From DATFVJ01 sp963712955 (GTDB lineage Bacteria; Actinomycetota; Actinomycetes; Streptosporangiales; Streptosporangiaceae): 64,000 bases of DNA. Below, in pieces: positions 17,468 through 26,613 of the stretch. Position 1 is the first letter of the stretch. Each line of letters opens with the position of its first letter. The notes below the pieces were generated by a model, which was not told where the DNA came from, did no database searches, and was given only the letters and a program-made list of their open reading frames with translations. The translations under genes were made by a program, and so were the position numbers. The DNA lies in the NCBI GenBank assembly GCA_963712955.1, contig CAVQKF010000002.1:28042-92041 (forward strand), written 5' to 3'.

Positions 17468-19380
17468 TCAGTGACCGATGCCGGGCGGCAGGTCAAGAGC
17501 AGGGTTGCGGTCGAAGAAGCCGACCGGCTTGAGCCAGAACGACACCGTGTCCACGGGCATGACGGGCCAGTCCTCTGGCCGGGTTATGTGGTGAATCCCG
17601 AAGACGTACCAGAGCACGACGTCGGTGTTCTCGATTGACCGGTTGAGGGCGGTCCAAGCGGGTAGGCCCTGGTCACCTTCGCTCTGGGTGCAGAACTCGC
17701 CGCACGGCCACCGCTCGTCGGGATGGTATGGCGTAACCCAGAGCGTGTGCCGGATCGCTTCGGCCCGCCGTACCACGGGTGAGCCGGGATCGAACATCGC
17801 AGGGAAGCAGCCGCCCGGCACCAGCTTGTAGCCAGCGGCCGTGCCCAGGCCGTTGCGGGCATGATCGTTGACGACCTTCCAGTACCGCTGCGTGGACCAG
17901 GCGTAGTCCTGTTTGCCTTCCTCCTCCGTCCGGAGAGCGGTTTCGCGCTGGACAAGCGCGAGCCCGTATGGGTTCTCGGCGCTGACAGGCAGCGCCTCGG
18001 AGTCACAGCGGTACACCGTGTTCTGTGCTCCGTCGATGTCAAGGTCGAGCCGTGCGACGATGAAGTGCTGGTGGAACGGGGCGTAGGTACGCTCGTCCAC
18101 GAGTGTGCCGCAGGGCGGCTGAGCGCCAGCCGGGAAGTTCGTCACGACCATGATGCCGGTCGCGCGGATCTCGCACTCGATGCTGCCGTCCTGGTAGAAG
18201 CGCCAGTACAGCAGGTATTCGTAGTTGGCGACGGTGGCGTGGCAGGAGACGACCAGCCGGCGCATCCGGCGTACCTCCGGCCCCGCCTGCGCGTCGACGT
18301 GCTTCCACAGCACGCCGTTGTCCTCCTCATGGATGCAGATCGCGCGCGCTATCTCGACCGGCTCACCCCTGGTGTCGTGGAGCACGGCATCCAGGTAGCT
18401 GATCTCACCGAGGCAGTCGCAGCCGGCTTCCAGGGATGTCGTCATGAAGCCGAGGCCCCATTCCCCGATGTCGAACGCGGTCCTGCGGTAATGGTCGGGG
18501 GTCGGTCCCGGTAAGGCACCACCATCTCGGCGAAGGAGAGCCTGTGGGCGACCGGGCGGATCCTGCCGCGGTCCTCATATCCGACCTGGTGCAGGACCAG
18601 GCCTTCCCGGTGATTGAAGCCGATGCGCAGCGACCACCGCTGCCAGCTGAGCGCATGCCCGTCCAGATGGAAGGAGACGCCGTCGGGCTGGGCGATCTGC
18701 AGCGGCCGCAGGCCCTGGCGGAGCTGCTGGCCGGGGACGAGCGCGGGCGCGTATTCGCCCATCGTGTCAGGGGGTTCGACGCGATGGGTGTCACCGGTCT
18801 CAAGAACCTTCATCCGGTTGAGATCGACGACGGGGTGCAGCCCACTGACCGGGTGGGCGTAGGGATTGCCGCCCGGCCCGGCCCGGTACCACACATCCGC
18901 CCAGCCAAGGCGCCTGCCGCGGTGCTTTTCAGGCACAAGGGCATGACCATACGTCCACGTGTCGAACAGCACCCGGTCCAGGTCCGTGATCCCGCGGGCG
19001 GCGAGCGCCGCGGCAATCCGGTCATCGCGGCGCAGCACCGCGTCGGCCTCGTGCCATTCGTCGAGCGTGGCGTTCGGCTGCACCGCGGGCCGGTGATCGA
19101 AGGACAGGACACGCCCTTGTGCCAGCGACACGATCGCCGAGTAGACGCGCCCATCATCGGTGTCCCAGCACACGACGCGGGACTCCCTGGGGATCTCATC
19201 TCCTGGTTGCCAAGCCAGCAGCGCCGACTTCCCCGGCTCCCTCAGCTCGATGGAAGCGAAACGCCAGCGATCACCGACTCCCCTGTCGCGGCGCAGCACC
19301 GCGGCGGTCAGGCGGAACTCAGCGGCAGTCAGCGGATCCAGCGGATGACGCGGAGCACCAGGGCCAGGTCCAGTGTTCAT
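17468..19380 (-). pseudogene. Copper amine oxidase (tyramine oxidase type) split by one frameshift
   Basis: The first part, from ATG 19380, carries the N-terminal domains (LDPLTAAEFRLTAAVL, then the catalytic barrel up to AEMVVPYRD). One missing base near 18500 ends this frame. In the next frame the protein resumes with AFDIGEWGLGFMTTSLEAGC and runs to the stop at 17468. The topaquinone precursor is the first Tyr of ANYEYLLYW (codon at 18221-18223), and the copper ligands are the histidines of FHQHF and the later GIHHITRPEDWP. The corrected length is about 640 residues, full size. The enzyme deaminates primary amines with H2O2 release. All catalytic residues survive, so the lesion may be a sequence error. 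Confidence 0.85.
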
Positions 19381-19519
19381 TGCACGATCATCGCGCTTTC
19401 CCATCGCGCCAGCTAGTCGCCATGCGCGGTGCTGGCCGCGCGGGTGCCTGTGGTGGTGTCGGCGGGCGAGCGGTCAGGGCATGCCGGGCAGCAGCCTTGC
19501 CCGCACGCAGCGCATGGGG

Positions 19520-19906
19520 CTACCGCGAGAAGAGTGTCCGGGGGCTCGCATGACGCTCACCGTCGATCGTCAGCTCGACCCGCTCGTTGTAGAAGCACAT
19601 CAGGCCGGCAATCGCCTCGGCTTCAGGGATCGGGGCCTCATAGCTCCAGACGATGTCATCGTGGACCTCGGCACCGACGACGGCCGACCAGTACGAGGCC
19701 CGGCCCTTGAACGGGCACGTGGTCTGGTTGCTCGTGGGCCTCAGCAGGTCAGTGCGCACGTCCTCCCGAGGCAGGTAGTAGCGCGTCGGCAACCCTGTCT
19801 CGTCGAGAAGGACAGCACGGTCGGACTCGGCCAGCTTCTCGCCGCCGACGGTCACCTCGACGTGGAGATCGGCAGGTGTGATCGTGATCTTGTGCCCTGA
19901 TGCCAT
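19520..19906 (-). CDS. DUF427 domain protein
   Basis: The 128-residue protein starts MASGHKITITPADLHVEVTV and contains YYLPREDVRTDLLRPT, then TCPFKGRASYWS and YNERVELTIDGE. These are the hallmarks of DUF427, a small beta-fold of unknown function. The start at ATG 19906 is preferred because upstream in-frame residues are low-complexity and unrelated. It is the last of a minus-strand group with the monooxygenase-like gene 40 bp upstream. It is intact. Confidence 0.8.
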   Translation of the reverse strand: MASGHKITITPADLHVEVTVGGEKLAESDRAVLLDETGLPTRYYLPREDVRTDLLRPTSNQTTCPFKGRASYWSAVVGAEVHDDIVWSYEAPIPEAEAIAGLMCFYNERVELTIDGERHASPRTLFSR

Positions 19907-19946
19907 GCCTGTTCCAACCCCCAGGCTGCCGCGATGATTCCGGCGG

Positions 19947-20273
19947 TCACCCGGCCGAGCCACCAGCGATCTCGTAGGACCACAGCTCGCTGCTGACACC
20001 GACAGGGGCGGGCGGTCCGCCGCCACTCCGTTCGGCCGCAGAGCGGTGCCCGTGCCCGAACGCGGGTGAGCGCAGCCACGCCTCGAAGGAAGCATCGTCC
20101 CGCCACCGGGTCACTACCAGCCAGGTGGTCCGCTCGTCGGTCGGCTTTAGCAGCTCGAAGCCTTCGAAGCCGTCTTGGTCGTCGACCGCGCCCGCCCGGG
20201 CAGCGAACCGGCGGGCAAGTTCGTCCCCGCTATCGGCGGGCACTGTAACCGCATTGATCTTCACTACTGTCAT
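19947..20273 (-). CDS. Antibiotic biosynthesis monooxygenase (ABM) domain protein
   Basis: This 108-residue ferredoxin-like alpha/beta barrel has the pattern VVKINAVTVPADSGDELARR, then FEGFELLKPTDERTTWLVVT and WRDDASFEAWLRSPAFGHGH. The WxxxxxxxxW spacing and HGH segment resemble the MhuD/IsdG-like and general ABM proteins, which act as dimers on heme or polyketide-like substrates. Which applies here is not clear. The gene is intact and lies between DUF427 and a coiled-coil protein on the same strand. Confidence 0.75.
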   Translation of the reverse strand: MTVVKINAVTVPADSGDELARRFAARAGAVDDQDGFEGFELLKPTDERTTWLVVTRWRDDASFEAWLRSPAFGHGHRSAAERSGGGPPAPVGVSSELWSYEIAGGSAG

Positions 20274-20352
20274 GCGCTAGATGATGCCAGCCCATCTCCT
20301 GATGGCGCGCCTTCACTTCACCAGTTGCCGGTCCAGGCGAATCAACTGTCGG

Positions 20353-20760
20353 TCAGGAATCGCCTGCCTGACCCTTGGCCCCCGGCCCGCGGCCCACGTT
20401 GATCAGCCGCTCCTCAAGGTCGGCCCACGTCCTGCTCCACTCCGCGAGCGGGTCGAGGATCCGCTCCAGCACCCCGAGCTGCTCGTCGAACGCTGACAGC
20501 TGGGCTTTCATTGCCACGATGCTGCGTCGCTGTGCGGTGACGCTGGTGGAGATCATCTTTATCTGCCCCGCAGAAATGGCGCCAGGTAGTGGCAGCGCCC
20601 GCAGGTCTGGCAGCGGAGGCAAGGCGGGCACTGATGGCAGGGCCGAACCCGCGATCCGGGTAAGGCCCTCCAGCCTCTCGGTAACTCCGCGGAGCTGGGC
20701 GACGAAGTCCTGCATCAAGCCGGGAATCCCACTGGATGTGCTCTGCTCATCATCGGCCAT
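20353..20760 (-). CDS. Hypothetical coiled-coil protein
   Basis: This 135-residue protein has an acidic Ser/Thr start (MADDEQSTSSGIPGLMQDFV), a Pro/Leu-rich centre (LPSVPALPPLPDLRALPLPG) and a helical second half (ISTSVTAQRRSIVAMKAQLS, then LGVLERILDPLAEWSRTWAD). Similar proteins occur in actinomycetes without assigned role. The frame, composition and heptad-like helix support a real gene. No signal peptide or membrane segment is visible. Confidence 0.6.
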   Translation of the reverse strand: MADDEQSTSSGIPGLMQDFVAQLRGVTERLEGLTRIAGSALPSVPALPPLPDLRALPLPGAISAGQIKMISTSVTAQRRSIVAMKAQLSAFDEQLGVLERILDPLAEWSRTWADLEERLINVGRGPGAKGQAGDS

Positions 20761-20957
20761 CGAGCCTCCCCTTTCCGGAGAACGTCGTCACCGTCAGCAC
20801 GGCGCACGCCTCACCCCTTCAGGTGAGGCGCAGGCGCACCGGGACCCGAGGCCAGGCCTGCCACAGCTTCTCCATCCAGGGGGTCCGCGTCCTGCCGCGC
20901 CGTGGTCAGCTACAGGCATCACTGTACCGGTCTGAAGAGGACCCCCGGCTGTGCCTG

Positions 20958-21020
20958 GCCTGGCGGGAGAGGCGCACCGGGGTGCCGATAGTGGATGCAG
21001 GGATGCGGCAGCTTGCCGCC
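20958..21020 (+). pseudogene. Deoxyribodipyrimidine photolyase fragment
   Basis: The frame reads AWRERRTGVPIVDAGMRQLA. This matches the conserved photolyase FAD-domain block in which W-x-x-G-x-T-G-x-P-x-V-D-A-x-M-R-x-L normally leads into G-W-M-H-N-R. The match stops right after RQLA, and the next codons are unrelated. Only about 21 codons of a roughly 450-codon gene remain. Confidence 0.6.
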
Positions 21021-21058
21021 GCGACTTTCTGGTTGGTGTCGTTTCTTGCCGCACAACC

Positions 21059-21352
21059 TCACAGCCCGTGGAGCGCGACCACGAGTGTCACCAGCGACAC
21101 CGCGGTGACGGTGACCGTGATGAGAAGGAGCCGCCTGGGCCTGGCGCCCGCTGCGGCGGTATCGGTGGAGAGGCTGCCCACCCCCCAGATCAGCGGGCTC
21201 ATGGCGAGTACCGTGAGGCCGGCCGCGAGACTCGTCTTGATGATGAAGGCGCCGACCGCGGCGAAGGAGATCGCGGTGCGGGTCCAGGCGAGCTGGGTCC
21301 TCGCCCTGGCAAGGCCGGGGTCGAGGTCCTCTGGATCGTCGCGTGGCGCCAT
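21059..21352 (-). CDS. DUF202 membrane protein (second of pair)
   Basis: This 97-residue protein has the DUF202 signature LARARTQLAWTRTAISFAAV followed by three hydrophobic segments. Its ATG overlaps the stop of the upstream DUF202 gene as TGATG, which implies translational coupling. The function of the family is unknown; members are small inner-membrane proteins. Confidence 0.8.
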   Translation of the reverse strand: MAPRDDPEDLDPGLARARTQLAWTRTAISFAAVGAFIIKTSLAAGLTVLAMSPLIWGVGSLSTDTAAAGARPRRLLLITVTVTAVSLVTLVVALHGL

Positions 21353-21765
21353 CAGCGTCTCAACACGGCAGAAAGCAGAAGGATGACCGCCGACACGATC
21401 GCCATGGCTGTGATCGTCACGGTCAGGATCCGCGGCATTATCGTCTGGGGCAGCGGCTCACCGCTGCGCAGCGCCCGCTGGTTGTGCGCCCACTCGCTGT
21501 AGCCGGCGATGGAGATGACGGCGCCGAGGACGATCAGGGGGACGCCGAGCAGGTGGCGGCCCCAGGGAACGCCGGGGAAGGGGGGCAGGAGCTGCACGAT
21601 CGCCAGCCCGGCGACCACGAAGGCGAGCGCGGTGCGTGCCCAGGCAAGGAAGGTGCGCTCGTTGGCGAAGGTGAACCTGGCGTCCGGCTCGACGCCGCCG
21701 CCAGGCACTGCGGCGCCGGGAAGATCCCCGCGAGGATCCCGCCGCGGGTCACTGGCGCCCGTCAC
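21352..21765 (-). CDS. DUF202 membrane protein (first of pair)
   Basis: The 137-residue protein carries FTFANERTFLAWARTALAFV, the canonical DUF202 (YidH-type) motif, followed by transmembrane segments around LLGVPLIVLGAVISIAGY and ILTVTITAMAIVSAVILLLS. A Pro/Gly-rich N-terminal extension of about 25 residues precedes the domain. It overlaps the next DUF202 gene by one base, so the two probably form a heteromeric or duplicated membrane unit. Confidence 0.82.
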   Translation of the reverse strand: MTGASDPRRDPRGDLPGAAVPGGGVEPDARFTFANERTFLAWARTALAFVVAGLAIVQLLPPFPGVPWGRHLLGVPLIVLGAVISIAGYSEWAHNQRALRSGEPLPQTIMPRILTVTITAMAIVSAVILLLSAVLRR

Positions 21766-22012
21766 TCGTCACCGGCCTCCCCGCGCTCACCGCCCTTGGG
21801 CGGAGTTTCACCGCCTGACTGCGTAGTCTTCCACGCCGCCCCTGTGGGACGACGTACGGTGGAAATGACCCCCACCGAGTCGAGGCGCTATGGATGATCC
21901 TGAACGGCTGCCGCGTGGCGCGTCCCTCGCGGCGCGTGCGGGGGGTTCGGGGGGGTCGGCCCCCGGGGTGGCACTGTCCGGACGGCTGCGCGCGGGCGGC
22001 ACAGTGACGGTG

Positions 22013-22063
22013 CCCAAGGTCTCGGTGAGGCTGCGCGTCAAAGGCACGCCGCGCGAGGTGAAG
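22013..22063 (+). pseudogene. Xanthine dehydrogenase [2Fe-2S] subunit, N-terminal remnant
   Basis: The frame reads KVSVRLRVKGTPREVK, the first beta hairpin of the small iron-sulfur subunit of xanthine dehydrogenase-like enzymes (usually continuing to the ligands CxxGxCGxC). No cluster cysteine remains. It is joined directly to the start of the FAD subunit. Confidence 0.5.
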
Positions 22064-22095
22064 ATGCGGCCGTTTGAGTACGCAAGGGCCACCAG
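22064..22095 (+). pseudogene. Xanthine dehydrogenase FAD subunit, N-terminal remnant
   Basis: ATG 22064 begins MRPFEYARAT, the characteristic opening of the FAD-binding subunit (usually followed by a run of Ala/Val and the FAD-binding loops). It lasts about ten codons before the sequence switches frame to the molybdenum subunit. Everything between these points of the ancestral operon is missing. Confidence 0.55.
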
Positions 22096-23574
22096 CCGCC
22101 GCTGCAGGACGACCGCGTCCTGCACCACGGCCAGCACGTCGCCGTGGTGGTGGCACGGACACCCGAGCAGGCGGCGGCAGCGGCACGGCTGGTCGGGGTC
22201 TCCTACGAGCCCACTGATCCGCTGCTCGATCTCGACGACCCACGGGCCGGGCACGTCGAGAACGCGGGTCGCCGCGACCTGGCGCGCGGCGGCACCGGGG
22301 CCGCGCTTGCCGCCGCGGACGTGACGATCGACGTCACGTACACGACTGCGACGCAGACCAATAACCCGCTCGGCCCGTTCTGCACGGTCGCGTCCTGGGA
22401 CGCGACGCGCTCACCGTCCACGATTCCACCCAGGGACCGGTGTTCGTACGGACGGCGCTCGCCGTCGCATTCGGGGTGCCCGAGGCAGGCGTCCGTGTAC
22501 GTGCGCCGTTCGTCGGCGGCGCGTTCGGGGCCGGCCTTCGCGTCTGGCAGCGCGTCTTCCTCGCCGCGATCGCCGCGCGCATGGTGCGGCGCCCGGTCAA
22601 GCTCGCGCTGACGCGCGCCCAGATGTTTCACCTCTGTCGGCTAGCGCTCGACGAGCTGGCCTACGAGCTCGGCACCGACCCGCTCGAGCTGCGGTTGCGC
22701 AACTATGCCGACGTTCACCCGCACACCGGCAGGCCCTGGACGACCAAGGCACTGCGCGATTGCTACGAGAAGGGCGCCGAGCGGTTCGGCTGGGCGCTGC
22801 GAACCCCTGGGCCGCGCTCGATGCGCGACGGCCGCATGCTCATCGGCTACGGCATGGCCAGCGCCCACTACGGCTACGTTCAGGCGCCCTGCCAGGCCCG
22901 CGCGTCGCTTGGCCGCGACGGGGTGGCAATTGTGCGCAGCGCCCGCGACCGACATCGGACCTGGCACCTACACGGTGATGACACAGGTGGTAGCCGAGGC
23001 CCTGGGACTGCCACCGGCCAGGGTCAGGTTCGAGCTCGGGGACACCGAGATGCCGCGGGCGCCGCTGCAGGGCGGATCGGGCCTTACGGCGGCGCTCGGC
23101 AGCGCGGTACATGCCGCGTGCACCCGGCTGGTGCAGGCATTCCTGCACGTCGTGGCTGACGACCCTGAATCCGTTCTGCGGGGCTGCCGCGAGCAGCATG
23201 TAAGCGTTTCAGACGGCCGCATCTCGCGCGCTGGCGAACCCACGTGCGACACCTACGGAGAGACGTACACGGCCATCCTTGCCAGGCACGGGCTGGCCGG
23301 GCTAACCGCAGACGGCGCGAGTTCGCGCCGCGAGGATCCTGGTGCCGACCCCGGCATCTTCGCGGCCAAGTTCGCCGAGGTTCACGTCGACCCCGATCTG
23401 GGTCTCGTGCGGGTCTCGCGCGTCGTGGCGGCGGTCGACGACGGCCGCATCCTCAATGAGAAGACCGCCACCAGCCAGGTCATCGGCGGAACCGTTGGTG
23501 GCATCGGGATGGCCCTGCTCGAGGAGACGGTATCCGTCCGCTCTTTGCCCATCACCGTTCAGCAGCTTCTCTGA
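22096..23574 (+). pseudogene. Xanthine dehydrogenase molybdopterin-binding subunit, deleted and frameshifted
   Basis: The frame opens with PPLQDDRVLHHGQHVAVVVA, then AAARLVGVSYEPTDPLLDLD, as in YagR-like molybdenum subunits, but the first about 90 residues are gone. A shift near 22405 leads to LTVHDSTQGPVFVRTALAVA and the molybdopterin loop PFVGGAFGAGLRVWQ. After LALTRAQMF the frame jumps to LALDELAYELGTDPLELRLR, an in-frame loss of more than 100 residues. Another shift near 22950 leads to IGPGTYTVMTQVVAEALGLP. The 3' end is lost after TVGGIGMALLEET, so the active-site Glu region is missing. It is non-functional. Confidence 0.8.
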
Positions 23575-23577
23575 ACT

Positions 23578-23728
23578 CCGGTGACTCCGGTGACTCCGGC
23601 GGCTCCGGTGGCTCTGGCGGCCCTGGCGGCCCTGGCGGCTCCGGTGGCTCCGGTGGCTCCGGTGGCTCTGGCGGCTCCGGTGGCCCTGGCGGCTCTGGCG
23701 GCTCCGGTGGCCCCGGCGGCTCCGGATG
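23578..23728. repeat. 9-bp GGCTCCGGT-type minisatellite
   Basis: About 150 bp consist of degenerate tandem units related to ggctccggt and ggccctggc. The array lies exactly between the truncated xanthine dehydrogenase relic and the stop codon of the convergent MoaD-like gene. On the plus strand it would code Gly-Gly-Ser/Pro repeats, but no start precedes it. Confidence 0.8.
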
Positions 23729-23729
23729 C

Positions 23730-24027
23730 CTAGCCGCCGGCGATGGCCCCCACGACCAGAAACGGCTCGGCCCCCGATCGCGACCGCGTCGGGCAGCGGG
23801 GCGTCCGGCGGTTCGTGGGACAGATCCTGCTCGCAGGCGAAGAACCGCACGAACGGCCGGCGCTGCTGCGTGACGTGGTCGCGGATCGTCCCGCGCAGCA
23901 TCGGATAGCGGGCCTCGAGCGCGTCGAGGACCGAGCGCTGCGTGACCTGGCCCTCGACGTCGAGCTCCACCTCGCCGTCGACGTGCGCCAGCGTCCGCAG
24001 ATGTGCCGGGAGCACGACGCGGATCAT
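23730..24027 (-). pseudogene. MoaD/ThiS-like sulfur carrier with one frameshift
   Basis: From ATG 24027 the protein reads MIRVVLPAHLRTLAHVDGEV and continues as a ubiquitin-like fold (LDALEARYPMLRGTI, then RPFVRFFACEQDLSHEPPD). An extra G in a G run near 23771-23775 breaks the frame after PDAVAIG. Removing it gives AEPFLVVGAIAGG directly before the TAG at 23730-23732. The terminal Gly-Gly is the thiocarboxylation site of such carriers. Its start overlaps the stop of the BNR-repeat gene by four bases, so the two are coupled. The tail is intact once corrected, so either the shift is a sequence error or the carrier is recently dead. Confidence 0.75.
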
Positions 24028-25140
24028 GGCAGCGTCTGGACCTCGACGGACAGCACGGCCGGAAGATCGCGGACGATGGGCGCCCAGCTGTCTCCGGCGT
24101 CGGCCGATGCGTACACCTGCCCGCCGGTCGTGCCGAAATACACGCCGCACGGATCGAGCGAGTCGACGGCCATCGCGTCGCGCAGCACGTTGACGTAGCA
24201 GTCGCTTTGCGGCAGGCCGTTCGTGAGCGCCTCCCACTCGTTTCCGCCCGTCCGGCTGCGGTAGACGCGCAGCTTCCCGTCGGGCGGGAAATGCTCGGAG
24301 TCGCTCTTGATCGGAACGACATAGATGGTGTCCGGCTCGTGCGCATGAACGTCGATCGGGAAGCCGAAATCGGTCGGCAAGTTGCCGCTGACCTCGTGCC
24401 AGGACTCGCCGGCGTCGTCGCTGCGCATGACGTCCCAGTGTTTCTGCATGAACAGCACGCGCGGACGCGACGGGTGCATCGCGATGCGGTGAACGCAGTG
24501 GCCGACCTCGGCATTCGGGTCGGGGATGTCTTCGGACTGCAGACCGCGGTTGATCGGCCGCCACGTCTTGCCCGGCGTCGTCGGTTCGGAACACGCCCGC
24601 GGCCGAGATGGCGATGAAGATCCGCCCGGGGTCGTTCGGATCCAGAACGATCGTGTGCAGGCACATCCCACCGGCACCCGGCTGCCAGCGAGGCCCGAGC
24701 CGTGGTCGCGCAGCCCGGGCAGTTCCTGCCACGTCTGCCCGCCGTCGGTCGAGCGGAACAGGGCGGCGTCTTCGACCCCCGCGTAGACGGTGTCCGGATC
24801 GGTCAGCGACGGTTCGAGATGCCAGACCCGCTTGAACTCCCAGGGGTGCGGCGTGCCGTCGTACCATTGGTGAGTGCCGGGGACGCCGTCGTAGCCGAAC
24901 TCGTTGCCGACCGGCTCCCACGTCTTGCCGCCGTCGTTGGAACGCTGGATCAGCTGCCCGAACCAGCCGCTGGACTGCGACGCGTAGAGCCGGTCCGGGT
25001 CAGCGGGAGATCCCTTGAGGTGGTAGATCTCCCAGCCCGCGAAATGCCGGGCCACCGATGTCCCACTTCTCGCGCCTGGCGTCCGACGTCAGCACGAACG
25101 CGCCCTTGCGTGTGCCAGCCAGTACCCGTACCCTGCTCAT
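24024..25140 (-). pseudogene. BNR/WD40-like beta-propeller (exo-sialidase-like) protein with three frameshifts
   Basis: ATG 25140 starts MSRVRVLAGTRKGAFVLTSD. An extra C near 25045 shifts the frame to HFAGWEIYHLKGSPADPDRL. A missing base near 24690 moves it to WQPGAGGMCLHTIVLDPNDP, and an extra base near 24575 brings it back to TWRPINRGLQSEDIPDPN. Asp-box/BNR repeats are clear: SNDGGKTWEP, STDGGQTWQE, DDAGESWHE and ADAGDSWAP. The corrected length is about 370 residues, full size. Proteins of this type form cytoplasmic or secreted propellers; this one has no signal peptide. The function with the MoaD-like partner is unknown. Confidence 0.8.
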
Positions 25141-25329
25141 CCCGCGCTCCCTTCCGCCCGCGCCGGGTGACCCGCGGGTCGCGGCCCACCAAGATTACGA
25201 CGACCGACAGGCGCAGAACTCATCGCTCCCCCCGGCGATATCATCGGTGAACCATGTGCGGGATGCTGCATATATGGATCGAAAGGGGGAGGGGAAACAG
25301 GCCTAGCGGCGCTGCGCCCCTTACCGCCA

Positions 25330-25929
25330 ATGCCAGACGAGCAGAGCCCAGACGAGCAGAGCCCAGACGAGCAGAGCCCAGACGAGCAGAGCCCAGACGA
25401 GCAGAGCCCAGACGAGCAGAGCCCAGACGAGCAGAGCCCAGACGAGCAGAGCCCAGGTGAGCAGAGCCCGAAGCCGCAGAGCCCTGCGGCGTACGCATCC
25501 GAGATCGCCGCGGCCCGCCAGCGTCTCATCAGCTTCGCGGAAGGCTGCGGCGCCGATGACTGGCATGCCTGCGTGCTTGACGGCGATCCAAGGCCGGTGG
25601 GCGTTGTCGTAGATCACGTCGCGCACTCGTACGAGTACCTGGCCGGATGGATGCGGGAGATTCTCGCCGGGCAGAGCCCCGACGTCAACGCGGGACTGAT
25701 CGATGAGCTTAACGCGCAGCATGCGGCCGAGACCGCCCAGGTGAGCCAGGCCGAGGCGGCGGATCACCTGCGCGCAAGCGGAGACGTCATCATCCGGCTG
25801 GTGGGCGGGCTCAGTCCCGGCGACCTGGAAGCCGGGAGCGGCCGGGTGCGGCGCCTTGCCGAAGTCGCGATCCGGCACGCCGACGGCCATCGATCCGATA
25901 TCACGGCCGCACTCGCAGCCGCTGGTTAG
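25330..25929 (+). CDS. DinB/maleylpyruvate isomerase-like protein with N-terminal PDEQS repeat
   Basis: This 199-residue protein has two parts. Residues 2-52 are a repeat of P-D-E-Q-S (eight perfect copies, then GEQSP and KPQSP). The remainder is a four-helix DinB-like fold: AARQRLISFAEGCGADDWHA, VVDHVAHSYEYLAGWM, and IRHADGHRSDITAAL near the end, with histidines placed as possible metal ligands. DinB-fold proteins include mycothiol-dependent transferases of actinobacteria. The repeat is acidic and probably disordered. ATG 25330 is immediately before the repeat; no good ribosome site is seen, so translation could start elsewhere. Confidence 0.7.
   Translation: MPDEQSPDEQSPDEQSPDEQSPDEQSPDEQSPDEQSPDEQSPGEQSPKPQSPAAYASEIAAARQRLISFAEGCGADDWHACVLDGDPRPVGVVVDHVAHSYEYLAGWMREILAGQSPDVNAGLIDELNAQHAAETAQVSQAEAADHLRASGDVIIRLVGGLSPGDLEAGSGRVRRLAEVAIRHADGHRSDITAALAAAG
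25336..25485 (+). repeat. 15-bp tandem repeat (VNTR) inside coding sequence
   Basis: Eight identical copies of gacgagcagagccca run from 25336 to 25455, followed by two degenerate copies to 25485. The unit length is a multiple of three, so copy-number change keeps the frame open. The other frames stay open too, which produces misleading long ORFs on both strands. Confidence 0.95.
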
Positions 25930-26040
25930 CGCGCCGAATCGTTGATTCGGCCACAGCACGCGGCAACGGTCTCGACGCTCGCATACGACGGGCCGTTATG
26001 CGTCAGATAACACGACTGTCGATAGGTACCATCAATCGGT

Positions 26041-26298
26041 TCAAGATTCTTTCGTGGTGCGTACGGGTGACGTTAACGGAAGGGGGCGGGTTAGGGGCGC
26101 GGCCAGATTTGGCCGGTGGACAATGTCCTGAGCGTGGGCACCGGGACGTCGAGCGCGTCCGCGATCGTGGTCAGGGGTGTGCGCGTCGAGCCGGGGCTTG
26201 TCCCGGCCCGGCTCGGTGGACCGCTCGACGGACCGCTCGGCGGCCGATATGGTCGCGGCGGACCAGCCGGTCCGCTCGCCCAGTTCTTTCCGCGTCAT
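26041..26298 (-). pseudogene. Helix-turn-helix regulator remnant
   Basis: The frame starts MTRKELGERTGWSAATISAA, an XRE-type helix-turn-helix (helix 2 KELGERTG, recognition helix AATISAAERS). After about 28 residues the resemblance to known regulators stops. Normal family proteins carry a few residues before the HTH and about 200 after it. It lies 850 bp upstream of the complete XRE gene, so it may be a leftover of a related cassette. Confidence 0.4.
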
Positions 26299-26613
26299 CC
26301 CCGCGACGTCCCGAGGCGCGGGCCGGCGGGAGATGCATCCTGGGCGGCCGTGATCATGAGCCAGCTGCCGGAGGGCAAGCTCAGCGCCAGCAACCCTTCA
26401 CCAGCGCCGCTCCTGGCGCGCCAGGGATGAAGCCGTACGGTGTCCGGGGGCGTTCGTCCGAGGACTCCGCGCGCAAGCGCGATAACGCGCGGATGTTTCC
26501 CATCATCCCCGGATGACCGTACGACGCTGGAGCGGCGCTGGAGGGCCAGGGACGCACGCGACATATGCAAAATCACGTGTGCCGCCGGCGTCTTGGTCTC
26601 CGCTACGCGCTCC

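Noticed and set aside
25336..25485. Tandem repeat considered as a CRISPR array
   Set aside because: Units are directly adjacent with no spacers, and no cas gene is present.
25137..25959. Long open frames on the minus strand across the 15-bp repeat
   Set aside because: The repeat unit has no stop in any frame, so these frames are artefacts; the products are Leu/Cys/Gly or Ala/Arg/Leu repeats without family resemblance.
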